A stretch of 64,000 nt of DNA, taken from the NCBI GenBank assembly GCA_021229015.1, contig CM037782.1, positions 60,452,541 to 60,516,540 on the forward strand. The letters run 5' to 3'. This document shows positions 11,041-22,093 of the stretch, piece by piece. The translations under genes and the position numbers were made by a program. Numbering within the stretch: position 1 is the stretch's first letter; each line of letters begins with the position of its first letter. The notes beneath the pieces are model-generated. The model did no database searches. It was not told the origin of the DNA and saw only the letters and a list, made by a program, of their open reading frames with translations. The stretch is from Solen grandis (taxonomy: Eukaryota > Mollusca > Bivalvia > Adapedonta > Solenidae).

Positions 11041-12451
11041 GAAGAAGGCCAGTTACAGATCTCCTTTGCGTGGTGGTCGTCTTTTTCACTGGATTTACTG
11101 CATCCATTAATGTTTACTGAGAACAAGTCACAAATTTTGTCCTTAAATAAAATTTCAATAAAAAAGGTATAAGAAAATGTGCATAAATTCATACATGTAT
11201 ATATATGCAAATAAAAAATGTCTTCCCATACTATGGCACAATGCAACCTGGATAACAGAGTGTGAATATTTATCTTTAAATGTTTATAAAAAGGTATAGA
11301 AAAGATGCAAACTTCATCAAACCCACTGACAGAAAGCCAATATTACTCAGACAACATGGAGAACATCCATAACATCCAAAATTAATACATCATCTGTAAA
11401 TCCATCGAGAGAGAGAGAGACTCACACACATTCACTACACAGATGCCTGCAGAATAGCCAATAACACGACGGTGAAAACTTCTCTCTCCAAAAGAAGACT
11501 CTGCCTCCGATCACCTGATCAGAGCAACACACAATGACGACATCAGCATTAACGTGATGTGTCATGCACGATACACATTTTGACCTCGTTCCACGTGGCC
11601 ATCTGAACAATGGTAGAAACATTGAGTCTACCAATCAATACCCGTAACTCATATTTCATTCATAAAGCCGTCAAATGTCAAACCACTTCATACCCAATAA
11701 CCAGCCTCCTTTTCAATGGGACATCATCATCCCAATGGGCATACTTCGCTCCACTGTGATAATTTCGAGCATCATTTTTCACATTGACTATCCACATCAA
11801 ACGTAACAAAACTCTTGTGATACATGAAGTGTCGAATTTCCAATTTCTGTATTAACTGTTATGGTATTGGTGATGCTTCCCCACCCATCTCTCAACAGTT
11901 TTATTCAATAGCCCAGAAAGAAACCATCACAACTGAACAATACAACTTACCCCAGTTTATCTTAACATATTTCCCTTGTTGTGTTTTGACAACTTTTCTA
12001 ACAAAGCAGACCCACCAAGATCCTTCAAGGATCTGTCTGATCAGGGTCTCCTCTGTTTGCTCATACAATATTGAATGTTTTAAATTGTCTTTTCACTGGA
12101 ACTAATTTTCACTGGAACTAATTTTCACTGGAACTAATTTTCGCTATTTTTGTTGATGCCCATATCCACCAACTTTTGTTTCCTAGAAATAAGTTCCCTT
12201 CTATGGCTCATACAGTATAATTATGTACATTATCTTTCAGATTCAAATTCAGTGAGTTAATCCAGAAATCTATGAACATTTGAAACTTGATGCTGAATCC
12301 ACCAAATATATTGCCATCAAATAATCATGGCTTTATAGTAAAATGGTATATCAGATAACTGAAGGAATCATAACCATAAACATGAGCTCAGTAAACATTT
12401 ATTGAGGCATAAATATTGTTATATACATGTTTAACAGAAACCCTCCTGTTT
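11041..12451. other. ArfGAP1 intron; A2 fragment and small tandem
   Basis: Contains an A2 MITE fragment at about 12005-12070 (CTGATCAGGGTCTCCTCTG, TTTGCTCATACAATATTG) and three tandem copies of a 16-bp unit TTTCACTGGAACTAAT at 12090-12142. A GA/CA-rich patch lies at 11408-11430. A minus-strand open frame at 11041-11145 has AG and GT boundaries, but its phases (0 to 1) do not fit either ArfGAP1 exon. Confidence 0.5.
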
Positions 12452-12685
12452 TTAACCCTTTACTTCATATAGACTCATTTTGATGCAATGGCAAACAGAG
12501 CAGACCCAGATCAGACAGCTCCTATAGGAGGGTCCTCAGGGTCTCCTCTGTTTGCTCATACGATATTGTAGCTCAGTTCCTACACATTCCATGTGGCAAA
12601 GAAAAAAATCGTAATTTTAAGTTCAGTTCATTTATAGTCATTAGGTCATAATTTCGTACATGAATATTCATGAAGTTAAGGGTTA
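12452..12685 (+). mobile_element. MITE family A2, copy 2 (best preserved)
   Basis: Starts TTAACCCTTTACTTCATA and ends TTCATGAAGTTAAGGGTTA, with a TTAA start and degenerate TTAG end. The interior has GGCAAACAGAGCAGACCCAG, CAGGGTCTCCTCTGTTTGCT and an ACATGAATATTCATGAA segment near the right end. Confidence 0.8.
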
Positions 12686-12783
12686 GCATAACACTTCTGG
12701 CTGTGCCTTGAGTTTGCGACATTTTTTTGATGTTCAGACTTTAGAAATATCACTGAGGGAAATGACTGATTTGACATGACTAT

Positions 12784-12992
12784 TTGAGTTTACCGTCAGT
12801 TCGACAATATTTCAGTCATATAACAACAGAATGCACAGAGGCATCCGGGTAGAACCACCAATCTACCACAAGCCAGCTGGAAGGCTTCCTCACATGAAAA
12901 TCCAAATGACCCTCCCGGATTCGAACACATGCCATGAGGGGCTGAGTGAGTGTTAAAGTCAGCAACTTTACCCTCTCGGCCACGGCGGCCCC
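12784..12992 (-). mobile_element. SINE family S1, minus strand
   Basis: The reverse complement of the copy at 4644: TTTACCGTCAGTTCGACA, TTTCAGTCATATAACA, CCGGGTAGAACCACC, CAAGCCAGCTGGAAGGC, the B-box complement GGATTCGAACAC, and the head CTCTCGGCCACGGCGGCC. Confidence 0.9.
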
Positions 12993-13726
12993 ACTGAGGA
13001 TAGTAAATACCCCCACACATGGGTTTAACAATGAATATGAAGCCTTACCAATTGGTCAATTTTTTTTCTTAGAAAATTCGAAGTTGAAAAAAGGCCACAA
13101 CTGTGTAAAAAAATTTACAGATTTAATTATATTTGCCTTCATTTGACTGAGATACCAAAAATTATCAAAATCTGTTGTGTTTAAGAAAAAAAAATGCACC
13201 AAAGATGTCATATTTCTGTGTAAAATATGTAACCCACAAATAATTACATAGAATTTGAAATAAAACTGATCTCTAAACCCTGAGGTGTCAGAGGTCATCT
13301 GAGTGACAATGACCTTTGACTTTTCTAGTCTGTCCAATAGTTTAATGTTTATTACAGAGATGTGAAGGTTGCCTTCAGACGTCGACAACTATAAATTTGA
13401 TACCAAAAGCAGTTAAATACACATATAGATCCAGTCTAGACAGTTTATGGGGTTCAACATGTTTTGGCACTTCACTGTTCCTCACGAACAAATCGATATA
13501 CATATCCTGTATACGTATCAAACAAAAAAGACAGCTACATGAACACTAAACTGTTTACAAAAATGATCAGTTTGCTTGGCTGAGAAATGTCTTAGTTTGA
13601 CATTCAATTATTTGTCTTGTTATTCTTTGAAAACCAGACTATTCTTTTTCAGCCTGGCAAAATGTCTATTATTTTCATTTTCCCCACTTCAAAAGAAGGT
13701 TACACTTTATTATTCATTTTTTTCAG
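12993..13726. other. ArfGAP1 intron; degenerate repeat fragment
   Basis: The stretch 13085-13330 has phrases common in bivalve Helentron-like monomers (AAAAAAGGCCACAACTGTG, GACCTTTGAC), but no boundaries can be drawn. Overlapping short frames on both strands are not convincing. Confidence 0.3.
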
Positions 13727-13772
13727 CAACTAGACAGAAAGCGACAGGGCATATACAAAAATCCTCTCTTTG
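13727..13772 (+). CDS. low-confidence candidate exon, plus strand
   Basis: A strong acceptor, TTATTCATTTTTTTTCAG, precedes 46 nt reading QLDRKRQGIYKNPLF and ending TTTG|GTACTG, a weak donor. It ends in phase 1, which is formally compatible with the phase-1 start of the candidate terminal exon at 52174, but 38 kb separates them and no intermediate exon was found. It would be antisense inside the ArfGAP1 intron. No family is recognised; it may be chance. Confidence 0.15.
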
Positions 13773-13903
13773 GTACTGAATGAGGATGGCTAATGGGGAA
13801 GGGGCCTTAACCTTTAAAAAATATTAACAGAATCCTAAACTAGAACAATCACTGAAGTTGATTAACAGCACCCCACCTCCCCATTCCACCTTTTCTTAAT
13901 GTT

Positions 13904-14093
13904 CCGTAAAATCCTCAATTTTCACTGACATTAAATTTCGTGGATTATGTACCTAAGGGAATTTCGTGGGTACATTTATTCGTGAATCTATGTTCTAGAA
14001 AACATGAGGTCTATATCAGAGACAAGTTTTCATGGGGATTAATATTCGTAGATAAAACTCTCCACGAACTCAACGAAAATGAATATTTTACAG
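13904..14093 (+). mobile_element. TA-flanked MITE family C, copy 2
   Basis: The interior is shared with copies at 4396 and 58388 (GACATTAAATTTCGTGGA, TTCTAGAAAACATGAGGTCT, CTCCACGAACTCAACGAAAA) and the right end is TTTTACAG|TA. The left end is mutated. Confidence 0.75.
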
Positions 14094-14207
14094 TAATATG
14101 TGTAGGACATGGCTGACATGATTAAACTTGATTCTTATTACTTTGTTGAAGCTGGAGTATAATAAACATCAAACTACAGAAAAAATTGCTATAAATATTT
14201 ACTATAC

Positions 14208-14446
14208 TTAACCCTTTCCCTCATAGAGGAAACCATGAAAAGACCTATGCGAACAGCATAAAACCAGATCAGCCTGCGAGTAACTCGCAGGCTGATCAGG
14301 TTTTATGCTGTTCGCTGCTCCTCAGTGGTCTGGAAATGAGGACTTTATAATTAAATTTGGTAAGGTTTTACTGTGGTTTTCTGCAGATCAGGCTTTATGT
14401 GGTACCTACTGAGTGCGTCAAAATGAGTATATGAGGGAAAGGGTTA
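14208..14446 (-). mobile_element. piggyBac-type MITE family A, copy 4
   Basis: Reverse orientation, TTAACCCTTTCCCTCATAG to GAGGGAAAGGGTTAC. The intact central palindrome reads CCTGCGAGTAACTCGCAGG. The right TTAA has mutated to TTAC. Confidence 0.9.
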
Positions 14447-14987
14447 CAAGGACAGACTGCCTATAATCAAATGTGAACTTAAATATGAAGAAATCATATC
14501 CAGCTTAATCTTAACATCCCAAGGGATATTTTTGTATAACATACAGTAGTAAATTATGAAAATATGCATGTACAAGGTACCTGTTTTTGCACACATACAG
14601 CATAATGTTATCACCTGGAGGCCAAGACATAGTATGATTTCATTGATAAATTCTTTTACTGCCTTATGTAGAAAAAATCATCATAAAATCTTAGAATAAG
14701 TAATTACTTGCTAATGGAATGGATTTCAAGACAGGGAAGCTGGAAATTTTGTAGGCTTTAATTTTGACCATGATTTGTTTTATTATCTTTAGTTTGCAGA
14801 TCTGCTGCTTTAAAATAAGAAAAAGAAAATTAATATCATTCAGAAATGTTTTCTTTTTTATTCTTCTTTTTTAAACCAGTTATAGCCTCAACCTGTTTTT
14901 GAAGCAGTCAGATAAATAATTCCACTGGTAATGTTAAATAGAGTGAAAAATGGTGCTGTCAAGTTGTATTGGAATATGAAAGTATCA

Positions 14988-15267
14988 AGTAATTGGTGTT
15001 TCACACAACACATGAGTCCCCTACCGGTGAGGTGAATATTTCTGTTATCATAACAACCAGATTTTGGTCCGAGAAAAACAACAACAACAAAGTGACGTGC
15101 AGAATCTCCATACTGCGCCATCTAATCATATACCGATTTTCATAATATTATCTTCAACGTTTTTTAAGTTATCGCGGGAGTCAGATTTCCGGACATCCAG
15201 ATGAACAGACAGACGGAGGGCAAACCTACTGTCCCTTCTGGTGTAAACATCGGTAGGGGACTAATAA
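14988..15267 (+). mobile_element. interspersed repeat family B, copy 2
   Basis: Aligns with 2514-2791 and ends CATCGGTAGGGGACTAATAA. Starting at a similar AGTAAYTGGTGTT in both copies suggests real element ends rather than a fragment. Confidence 0.75.
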
Positions 15268-16106
15268 AACAATGGTGTGATAGGATTCCAATCAGTTCTA
15301 CAGAGTCTGAATGCTGAACATCAGACTTGCTTTAATAGCTAATAATATGCCTTGCTTTTTTCCCTCTCTTTCTATGCCCGAGTTTGATTGCTTGGGTTTA
15401 AAGTCTTACACATGTCTTTATTGATACTGTTTAAATGATATTCAAGAGATGTGTGCACTACTTTGTCAGACTTAATGATTATATAATTCCATCAAGGTGT
15501 CTCAAGCTTGCAGTTAAACGCCTTAAAAAAATAACAGGCCTTAGGAGAGAGGCAACTGTCATTATACAAGTGTTTATCTACAATTATGAAACAGTGAGAC
15601 AATCTCCACTAGTTATAAGAATTTGATGAGTCATTCAACAGAGAAAATGAGAATAGCTTCTAATTTTTGTGAGACAAGTCTATGCACTTTTCCAGATTAT
15701 AGCAATTAAAATGTGTCCCTCCTTTTCCCATTCATAGCTTGGTCAACTGCTCACAAAGTATGGCAAACATGACTATGTGTTCTTTTGTGTAAGCCAGGTC
15801 AACCCTTGATTACCTATTATCCCATACTATCTACTGGGTAGCCTTTAAGTCAGTCTGAGTACATCATTCTGTAAACACTGGATTAAAGTCCATTTCACAT
15901 GTCTTACAGGTCAAATAGAATTATGAGTCAGTTGGAAGGTGATTAATACCCCTGCATAGAGCTTTAACCTAGAAAAAGGGCCATAACTCTTACAAAATCT
16001 TTGACACAGTTGTCTTCACCTGTCTGCTAATTTGTCTTTTAATGGTAAAATGTGAAGGCATTATCAACAACAGTTACAAAACTTCATGTAATGGGATTAT
16101 AGGAGT
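15268..16106. other. ArfGAP1 intron; fragment of Helentron-like monomer
   Basis: At about 15945-16060 the phrases GAGCTTTAACCTAG, AAAGGGCCATAACTC and TAATGGTAAAATGTGAAG resemble the monomers at 45310-46117. Nothing else is recognised. Confidence 0.4.
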
Positions 16107-17503
16107 GGAGGTGAGATGATGGGACAGGATGAGATGGGATGTGACATGATGGGACAGGATGAGATAGGACGTGACATGATGGGACAGGAACTGACATGAT
16201 GGGACAGGATTAGATGGAATGTGACATGGTGGGACAGGACGAGATGGGACGTGACATGATGGGACAGGATGAGATGGGACGTGACATGATGGGACAGGAC
16301 GAGATAGGACGTGACATGATGGGACAGGATGAGATAGGACATGACATGATGGGACAGGATGAGATGGGACGTGACATGATGGGACAGCACGAGATGGGAC
16401 ATGACATGGTGGGACAGGACGAGATAGGACACGACATGATGGGACAGGACTAGTTAGGACGTGACATGGTGGGACAGGACTAGATGGGACATGACATGAT
16501 GGGACAGGACGAGATAGGACGTGACATGATGGGACAGGACGAGATGGGACGTGACATGATGGGACAGGACGAGATGGGACGTGACATGATTGGACAGGAA
16601 AAGATAGGACATGACATGATGGGACAGGACGAGATGGGATGTGACATGATGGGAAGTGACATGATTGGACAGGACGAGATAGGATGTGAGATGATGGGAC
16701 TGGACATGATGGAACATGACATGACGGGACAGGACAAGATGGGACTTGACATGACGGGACAGGACGAGATGGGACGTGACATGATGGGACAGGACCAGAT
16801 GGGAAGTGACATTATGGGACAGGACGAGATGGGATGTGACATGATGGGACAGGACATGATGGGACATGACAAGATGGGACAGGACGAGATTGGACGTGAC
16901 ATGATGGGACTGGACAAGATGAGACGTGACATGAAGGGACTGGACAAGATGGGACGTGACATGATGGGACAGGACAAGATGGAACATGACATGATGGGAC
17001 AGGACAAGATGGGACGTGACATGATGGGACAGGACAAGATGGGACATGACATGATGGGACAGGACAAGATGGGACATGACATGATGGGACAGGACAAGAT
17101 GGAACATGACATGATGGGGCAGGACAAGATGGGACGTGACATGAAGGGACTGGACAAGATGGGACGTGACATGATGGGACAGGATGAGATGGGACGTGAC
17201 ATGATGGGACAGGACGAGATGGGACATAACATGATGGGACAGGACGAGATGGGATGTGACATGATGGGACAGGACAAGATGGGACGTGACATGATTGGAC
17301 AGGACGAGATAGGATGTGAGATGATGGGACTGGACAAGATGGAACATGACATGATGGGACAGGACGAGATGGGACGTGACATGATGGGACAGGACAAGAT
17401 GGGACGTGACATGATCGGACAGGATGAGATGAGCCGTGACATGATGCGACGTGACATGATGGGACAGGACATGATGGGACAGGATGAGATGGGACATAAC
17501 TAT
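16107..17503. repeat. 30-bp minisatellite, about 46 copies
   Basis: The unit on the plus strand is roughly GAGATGGGACGTGACATGAT plus GGGACAGGAC, itself built from GGGAC/GGACA-like 10-mers. Because 30 is a multiple of 3 and the unit lacks stops in most frames, the array yields long open frames on both strands; these are artefacts. It lies in the ArfGAP1 intron and ends about 30 nt from the 5' splice site of the exon at 17533. In the sense orientation it is strongly pyrimidine-rich. Confidence 0.97.
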
Positions 17504-17532
17504 GAGAAACTTGGACTGTTAAATGGATGTAC

Positions 17533-17622
17533 CTTGTCTTTAGTAGGCCTGATGACTGATTCATTGACAGTACTGCTGAGCTCTATGGTCTTCTCCTTGG
17601 CGGCACTGGCAGCTTTAGTGGC
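17533..17622 (-). CDS. ARFGAP1: ArfGAP1-like internal exon, 30 codons
   Basis: On the minus strand, TTCGTGTACTTTCAG precedes a 90-nt exon beginning ATKAASAAKEKTIELSS and ending NESVIRPTKDK, followed by a donor AAG|GTACAT. It is phase 0 at both ends. From recall of the family, it aligns with the ArfGAP1 segment between ALPS1 and ALPS2, where vertebrate proteins have an ATK start, a Ser/Ala-rich amphipathic stretch and a LNEN(V)LKP-like end. It joins in frame to the exon at 3377, exactly the order expected. Role: part of the C-terminal curvature-sensing half of Arf1 GAP at Golgi/COPI membranes; the catalytic zinc-finger exons are not in this window. Both flanking 5' splice sites are followed closely by tandem repeats. 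Confidence 0.85.
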
Positions 17623-17639
17623 CTGAAAGTACACGAAAC

Positions 17640-18196
17640 ACACCTATCCATTAGACAAATTAAGGTTAAAGGTCATTGCCATATCAATAATAGACTAGGA
17701 CGATATGGTGATATTACTGCTAATGAAAATTATATATCGAGGGCAAACCACAAAATTCTCCTATCTCCTCCTTTGCCTATATATGCACTAATAGTAGTTT
17801 AATGTTCAGTCCTAACAATGTGAAGGTCTATACAGAATCATTACTGCTGCTTGCCGAAACAAAAAAAGAGTTACCATGTTTAATTATAGTTGCCCAATGT
17901 CTTTGATTTTACCGGAATAAACCAAAATAAACCTCACATTGTCATTATAATTTACTTTTTTTAACTGTAAGTCCTGCAAGCAAAACTAGAAAAAACAAAC
18001 AAACTGTTAAACATATACTATATATCAAGGGCTAACCACAAACTATTCTAAGAACATGAAGAAATATAAGGAGATGGAAAAGTTTTGTAGTCAACCCTTG
18101 ACATATGGATCAGCCCTGAGATTATTACTTACTAACAAAGCATGACTTGGCTGACTGATCTGGATTCATACTGACAGAAAACATGATTATGTTGCA
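17640..18196. other. ArfGAP1 intron upstream of the exon; nothing recognised
   Basis: AT-rich. The preceding ArfGAP1 exon (ALPS1) should lie on this side, but I could not find its characteristic Ser/Thr/Gly/Trp-rich reading frame anywhere from here to the window end. Confidence 0.4.
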
Positions 18197-18199
18197 CAA

Positions 18200-18242
18200 T
18201 CTATCTCTCTATGATTCTATCTATCTATCTTAATCTATCTAT
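18200..18242. repeat. (CTAT)n microsatellite
   Basis: Short imperfect TATC/CTAT repeat abutting the left end of the next MITE. The MITE's left TTAA has been replaced by the repeat. Confidence 0.8.
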
Positions 18243-18479
18243 CCCTTTCCCTCATATATACTCATTTTGACGCATTCAATAGGTACCACATAAAGCCTGA
18301 TCTGCAGAAAACCACAGTTAAACCTTACCAAATTTGATTACAAAATCCTCATTTCCAGACCACTGAGGAGCAGCGAACAGCATAAAACCTGATCAGCCTG
18401 CAAGTTACTTGCAGGTTGATCTGGTTTTATGCTCTTCGCATAGGTCTTTTCATGGTGTCCTCTATGAGGGAAGGGTTAA
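18243..18479 (+). mobile_element. piggyBac-type MITE family A, copy 5
   Basis: The left end CCCTTTCCCTCATATA directly follows the CTAT repeat and the right end is GAGGGAAGGGTTAA. The internal palindrome is CCTGCAAGTTACTTGCAGG, with compensating changes in both arms. Confidence 0.85.
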
Positions 18480-18721
18480 ATAATATGTAATTCGAATTTT
18501 TATACTTTTCAGGAACTGTTAAAATAACTCAATTTTTTCCAACAAAAGACAGATGTACTTCTTCATGTCTAACTAAATATTGGGGGAAATACTTATAAAA
18601 ACATGTTTAACATTGCTTTATTCCACTAAATAACTGAAATACCATTAAAACCCCTCACTCATAAAAATTTCAACAATTCCTACTCAAGTACAGACAACAA
18701 TTTTGAAAATTGTACTTTCAC

Positions 18722-19035
18722 ACCTTTAACTTCATCATTAATGACCCATTTTGAAGCATTGGTAAACAGAGCAGACCCAAATCAGACCAGCAGACCCAGA
18801 TCTGACCAGCAGACCTAGATCTGACCAGCAGACCCAGTTAAGACAGCTTCTCCAGGACTCATTCTAGGGCCATATTCAACCATTCTTGTTCCATGCCTTT
18901 ACCTTATGTGTGTTTTGAAAGTTATCAAACAGAGCAGATGCTGATCAGACTGCCTCTTCCAAAAGCAGTCTGATCAGGGTCTCCTCTGTTTGTTGATACA
19001 ATACTGATGCTCAGTTTCTACACAATCTGCACAAC
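18722..19035 (+). mobile_element. MITE family A2-related copy with internal expansion
   Basis: Begins TTTAACTTCATCATTAATG and has GGTAAACAGAGCAGACC. It then carries about four tandem copies of a 19-bp block, AGCAGACCCAGATCTGACC, before resuming with CTGATCAGGGTCTCCTCTG and ATACAATACTGATGCTCAG. The central block is amplified in this copy only. Confidence 0.65.
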
Positions 19036-20290
19036 AAAGAAAAATTCATTCTTTGATAAACACACAAGCTCACTATACCAGCATCTGCATCCAAATCATT
19101 ACCTTAATTTCCATTATTTGTGATTTCCTTATCAAACACATTGACCAACTCAGCTGAAACATCAGATCTTCACAATGCTATCTGTACTCTTCAAGGCTTT
19201 TCAAGTTTTAATGATTCTTTATTTAGCGATGAAATGACATGGAAATACAATTAATGGCATTTCTAAACAGGCCGAGGCCAGTGTCAAGGAAGAGAAGCAT
19301 GCCAGCTTTGTGATTTCCTGTCCTCGCCAAACTAGATGTTTCACATCAGATTGATAATATTATTTCCACACTATTATTTCCAAATGACTGGAAGATAATG
19401 CTTGTAAAGTTTGTGATCCATTAATGGCCTTTTATTTAAATCAAAGGTTTTTCAAACAGGCCTAATGATACACAGAAATAACAAAGAAAAAAGACAAAGT
19501 GATGCTAATACTGTAAAAGATTTTGCCATGGCAAAACAAATCTATGATTGAAGAGATTCTCTAATATCAACACATTTCTTCAAAATGAATATTTAGATAA
19601 CATTTTTTTTATAGGCCCATTATTCTTCCAAAAGGGTTGTACCTTATTTGGGCGGAAAGGCAAACTGTGTGCTACAGATTTGTTAAGAGATGATGCAATC
19701 TGTACATATTTGTTGGGGACATTACGACAATGCATAAATAAGAAATAATCTTTTACTTGAGATCATTCAATTGTTTACAAAAATACCTATTTTGCATATT
19801 CCGCATTTTGCAAAGATCTTCCGTATGCCTCTGTTAATGAATCACGAGTCCTTTACTTGATGACATAGCAGATAAACACATTGTGATTTGGCTACAGTTT
19901 TTCAAATTCAAATTATTTCCAATTACTGACTGTCTCTGGGAACACATGACATTGCAAAATGTAAACAATAAGAGTATTTTGACATCCATCCAAAATACTA
20001 AACTGCATAATTTGATCAACATTTCCAATGCGTTTACCTGTTATTCTGTGTTAGTCAACAATATGTCAATGTTATTTTATATTTTCTTATTAATGAAAAT
20101 TGTATCATTATGAAACATAATGGGCCTTTAAATACCTAAGTTTTGCAAATAGATGTAAATAAAAAATCCATTTTAACTTAAAATCAAATATACCATCTTT
20201 ACATTAAATGGAGCATTCTCATAATTATATGATGTACAACACGGATGCTTTTAATTCCTTTTAGCAATTAGTCAACCATGTCTCTTATCT
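19036..20290. other. unannotated, possibly conserved non-coding patches
   Basis: AT-rich with phrases such as CCATTAATGGCCTTTTATTT near 19420 that look like homeodomain-type sites. Short frames on both strands at 19548-20113 lack splice support. I see no gene. Confidence 0.3.
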
Positions 20291-20498
20291 TTAACCCCTT
20301 TCCCTCATATAGACTCATTTTGACGCCCTCAATAGGTGCCACATAAAGCCTGATCTGCAAAAAAACACAGTTAAACCTTACCAAATTTAATTACAAAATC
20401 CTCATTTCCAGACCACTGAGAAGAACTCACAGGCTGATCAGGTTTTATGCTGTTTGCATAGGTCTTTTCATGGTTTCCTCTATGAGGGAAAGGGTTAA
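20291..20498 (+). mobile_element. piggyBac-type MITE family A, copy 6 (hairpin damaged)
   Basis: TTAACCCCTTTCCCTCATA to GAGGGAAAGGGTTAA. The left arm of the central hairpin is deleted (CCACTGAGAAGAACTCACAG). Confidence 0.9.
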
Positions 20499-21283
20499 GG
20501 TATTCAAAATTACACTGTATCAAATACACTTAGAAAATAATATCAAAGTACTGCTGGTACTATAAAGATCATGCTGGTGATATCTGTATAAATTTTGATA
20601 TAGAAATTCTAGAGTCAACTTTGTTTTTAATGAGTTTTACTGGGAATAATTTTTTTTTTTTTTTTTTAATGCTGATGAAAGTTATGCAATGATGAACTAG
20701 AGAAATAAATTGTTTCTCAACTCTTAAGAATTCTTAGCAAATAAAACAAAAAATTATAAATAACTTTTCTGAAAATAATGAATATCCCCAACATGGTGTT
20801 TAAACACTAGTATGCTATACTCATTAAAGGGGACATAAATGATAATGCCAAGTATACAAACATTTAACACAGCAGTGCGAAAAGTGGTGGGACGATACAT
20901 ATGGCTAAGAATCTCTCTAACTGCTACAACATGTTAAAAGTATCATCTCTTAATAAAAAAAATGGCATTGAACATGACACCAAACACAAATCAATACAAT
21001 TAAGTTCGAAAAATATACTATCTTTTAGACATACACAAATAGCATGCCCGCCTTCAAAGAAGAGAGGATATGAGGGCGTGAAATCTACTTGGAAAATTTA
21101 GAATACTCATACATAGGGTTTTATTACTTTTTCCAAACAACTCGATCTAGTCTTCCAGTCTCACATTTACATAATAAATGATTTTGCCTGACATCTACAG
21201 TCTGGTATAACTCAGCTATACAAATAAAACTACTGTGGCAACATCTAGCATAAATATATTTCATTTTTTTTTTTTTTTTTTTT
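20499..21283. other. no recognisable feature
   Basis: A T-rich run at 20651-20667 and T18+ at 21266-21285, the latter directly adjoining the next MITE. The short plus-strand frame at 20901-21101 is unsupported. Confidence 0.4.
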
Positions 21284-21525
21284 TTAACCCTTTCCCTCAT
21301 ATAGACTCATTCTGACGCACTCAATAGGTACCACATAAAGCCTGATCTGCAGAAAACCACAGTTAAACATTACCAAATTTAATTATAAAATCCTCATTTC
21401 CAGACCACTGAGGAGCAGCGAACAGCATAAAACCTGATCAGACTGCGAGTTACTCGCAGGCTGATCTGGTTTTATGCTGTTCGCATAGGTCTTTTCATGG
21501 TGTCCTCTATGAGGGAAAGGGTTAA
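21284..21525 (+). mobile_element. piggyBac-type MITE family A, copy 7
   Basis: TTAA-flanked and full length, inserted at the end of a poly(T) tract. The central palindrome is nearly intact (GACTGCGAGTTACTCGCAGG). Confidence 0.9.
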
Positions 21526-21874
21526 AAAAGGATTTTTTTTTGAACAGCTTTTTTTGCACAACAGTGTGAATATTGTAATACCAAGTGTCTTCAATTGCAA
21601 GTTACATGTATATTTGTGACACTTAGGTAGATCATAAATAATGTGTTCTGTTGGTCCAGACATCATCTCATAAATGTCTATATATGAACTTGAGTGGCAA
21701 GCAGGCAGGGCTAATTTATTCAGTTTCTGTATTATTTTTCATACTGAAATGTAATTGATAAATTTAGGATCTTTATAGCTTTTTTTTTTTTCAAAAGTCA
21801 AAGAAAGAAAATTAAGGACTGCAATTTTTTCAGGATTTAATGACCTTATAATATCTGTTTTAATGTCAAATAGT

Positions 21875-22093
21875 TTAGCCCTTTCCCTCATATAGACTCA
21901 TTTTGATGCACTCAATAGGTACCACATAAAGCCTGATCTGCAGAAAACCACAGTTAAACCTTACCAAATTTAATTACAAAATCCTCATTTCCAGACCACT
22001 GAGGAGCAGCGAACAGCATAAAACCTGATCAGCCTGTGAGTTGTTTTATGCTGTTCGCATAGGTCTTTTCATGGTTTCCTCTATGAGCGTTAA
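21875..22093 (+). mobile_element. piggyBac-type MITE family A, copy 8 (hairpin and right end damaged)
   Basis: Starts TTAGCCCTTTCCCTCATA. The right arm of the hairpin is deleted (GCCTGTGAGTTGTTTTATG). The right terminus is cut to CTATGAGCGTTAA. Confidence 0.85.

Noticed and set aside
10890..11246. ArfGAP1 exon at 11055-11145 (minus)
   Set aside because: It has AG and GT boundaries, but phase 0 to phase 1 does not fit between the two phase-0 exons, it resembles no ArfGAP1 segment, and it partly overlaps the 70-bp array frame.
12796..13031. Overlapping minus-strand cysteine-rich frames
   Set aside because: They are translations of a SINE S1 copy.
16107..17503. CRISPR-like repeat-spacer array
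   Set aside because: Units are contiguous with no unique spacers, and the genome is eukaryotic.
16097..17626. Open frames of up to 380 codons on both strands
   Set aside because: They are created by a stop-poor 30-bp tandem unit whose length is a multiple of three. Several frames on both strands are open at once, and there is no start, splice or family support. Only the end overlapping 17533-17622 is real exon sequence, in the minus frame.
19271..19340. Plus-strand exon starting AEASVKEEKH after an AAACAG
   Set aside because: The acceptor has no pyrimidine tract and no donor follows. A related AAACAGGCC phrase recurs 190 bp later, pointing to a non-coding duplication.
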